Assembly (NCBI RefSeq): GCF_026965555.1
Contig: NZ_CP114040.1
Coordinates: 12,478,001 to 12,542,000, forward strand
Source of the DNA: Nannocystis punicea
GTDB lineage: Bacteria > Myxococcota_A > Polyangia > Nannocystales > Nannocystaceae
DNA length: 64,000 nt
Direction of reading: 5' to 3'
A program made the translations under genes and the position numbers. This document shows positions 63,601 to 64,000 of this stretch, piece by piece. Positions within the stretch are counted from its first letter, which is position 1. Each line of letters starts with the position of its first letter. The notes below the pieces were generated by a model, which saw only the letters and a list, made by a program, of their open reading frames with translations, was not told where the DNA came from and made no database searches.

Positions 63601-63667
63601 CCTCGAACACGAACGCGCACTTGCGGCACGCGGGCGGGTTCGGCGGCGTGGCGGGCGTATCGGCCAT
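60638..63667 (-). CDS. Large TPR protein with N-terminal zinc ribbon and one membrane helix
   Basis: I place the start at ATG 63667 (MADTPATPPNPPACRKC). The 1009 residues begin with a CxxC...CxxC zinc ribbon (Cys14, 17, 30, 33), then a ~190-residue Pro/Arg/Thr-rich region, and one membrane helix (LAYAGLVGLFAALVASFWF). The remaining ~750 residues are TPR repeats (for example LYGHALLQLGRAQEAVTEL, FVALGQAQYERGNFEEARRQL, ALAPGLTEAHYWLGRCEHDL). The ribbon-plus-membrane-plus-TPR layout occurs in myxobacterial proteins tied to kinase or motility signalling. It points toward the tRNA-Ser cluster. Specific role unknown. Confidence 0.75.
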   Translation of the reverse strand: MADTPATPPNPPACRKCAFVFEAGMTFERCPNCGTPTQAPPEERGRVILPRLTSLPLPGTPIGSIRKTPANATLEGFFVPPTLVGDRPASERTDAPRSPTSRPPSQPAPEAGSGEDDLPAPVSTTRPFTLPKIATATRIAVPAVLDSRDLENSAELDLPHLSEMSMVTARAVSRSDDVDVDLADIKAETRELPTQPDAPLPPPRPQLQSRRPTVVLTPTTPEPGALAYAGLVGLFAALVASFWFHYARGEEASLVAGSYAAKVLSDPAAIRERDERLAALFDDDTMDGYLAAMAVAEQTEDPLGRAEAALRIHLRYGPDPVRESQAKTWLAATVQRENFRAERIRGLAAIADGEPATAQGLLAVGAEPGVTLYRGLLALAAGNHAAAADYASEAMSLRPGDQAARWLAFAAELAKDRRATLDPLRDAADRQPQRPTLQLLLVDALISRGRLAEARDRLEALVREPGVSDMHQARVLVRHARVAAASVEVSRSVYWADEAIKLAPRDPEVVHASLRVLIEADELARAQQGLTARLRDAPDDLEAQVLQAELALRASNESAALRAIEKLAAETPTLIESMFLRGRLALLTGELGDAAGHFHDAANAEPPHVRAAVEYARLRPRDEDTLALLDRLYAKRSRDPTESARADLRALALARANVLVELNRREAAVATLDSALAQDPDDNAAQMRRGGLVLDTPRSDAGRVDLLAVYERTGGFAGLIGPLSRLYIRSGELRALEAMVQPHLSDVRAPDEVVLAIARLRLAQDAVEAAESLTDQILLRSPDSWEGHLLKAKVLLARGEPALAQAELRLSRPSQANPDVELAAGKIAERSGRLQDALANYRRAHLLAPTLHEAGYLYGHALLQLGRAQEAVTELSAVTRATEAFPAAFVALGQAQYERGNFEEARRQLQRAVALAPGLTEAHYWLGRCEHDLQLDAEAAISLGRAVRGAAPGTAWLPDAHLWLARAAEAHGDVATSRTAYEEFLRLAPASAPSRREAERALARLTRPP

Positions 63668-64000
63668 GAACGAAGGGGCGCAGGATAACACGCCGCACGC
63701 GCTCGATCGCCGCGGGCCCGGAGCCGCGAGCGACGAGGTCGCCCGGCCCGTCGCTGCCCCGTGAGCCGCCGCCCGGGACGCGGAGGTCGACGCTCGCTCG
63801 GGCGCGGGCTCGATTCACGACACGAGCGGAGCCTTCGCGCGGAGCATCCGCCGCGGGCCGCCCCCGGCGTCGCGGAGGCGCCAGACAGCGCGTGAGACTT
63901 GCTTCACGACGCTCGCGCTCGCCTCCGCCTCGCAGCCTCGGCCGGGCCCGCTGGATCGCCGACCGCCGCGCCAGCAGCCCCGCGCGGCCGAATGAGCGCT
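63668..64000. other. Right-end intergenic region, no gene seen
   Basis: These 333 bp are GC-rich and show no start or motif I can support. They may contain the promoter of the TPR gene and the 5' part of a neighbour beyond the window. Confidence 0.5.

Overview
The window is GC-rich, dense chromosomal DNA spanning a bacterial replication origin neighbourhood. A CarD-family regulator of the CdnL type, PATAN (DUF4388) response-regulator and FHA proteins, a eukaryote-like Ser/Thr kinase, an H1-like Lys/Ala-rich protein and many Pro/Ala-rich lipoproteins point to a myxobacterium, most likely of the Nannocystis group. That placement is inference from gene content, not from a marker tree.

Layout. 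1-1940: partial PATAN response regulator and a rhomboid protease. 1919-4740: a 2.8 kb gene-free stretch with eight CACGTG-centred parS-like sites, some on duplicated DNA. 4742-6590: rsmG and bioF, diverging from overlapping start codons. 6720-7510: eight copies of a ~100 bp tandem repeat. 7581-11947 (minus): mnmE, khpB/jag, yidC, yidD, rnpA, rpmH, the classical origin-proximal operon. 12857-19659 (plus): dnaA, dnaN, recF, gyrB, with a candidate oriC between dnaA and dnaN. Transcription diverges from the rpmH/dnaA gap on both sides.

19957-26620 holds a possible redox/metal cluster: a DUF3347-like lipoprotein, a porin-like barrel, an FMN-binding-like secreted protein, a beta-propeller-like lipoprotein and a NosR/NapH-like polyferredoxin. 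26752-32551 carries cdnL, a leucyl aminopeptidase, the H1-like protein with its own promoter and terminator, a DUF72-like protein, a transaldolase and trmB. 33641-43200 has uvrB with an XRE regulator, cytochrome bd (cydAB), thiE and a thiolase. 43288-55416 has a Tat phosphoesterase, a Ser/Thr kinase locus, an aminotransferase with a TlpA-like lipoprotein, an FHA-PATAN protein and a Gly-rich lipoprotein. 55988-63667 has gloB, SRP RNA, three serine tRNAs, a frameshifted DUF255 thioredoxin-domain gene and a large TPR protein.

Two themes recur outside ordinary genes. First, a short palindrome of the form ATGTCC-N3/4-GGACAT is scattered over the window, mostly in 3'-to-3' gaps, sometimes supplying start codons or breaking genes. 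Second, several gaps between convergent genes are filled by 80-160 bp tandem repeats; some of these are copies of the 3' end of the adjacent gene, including a serine tRNA.
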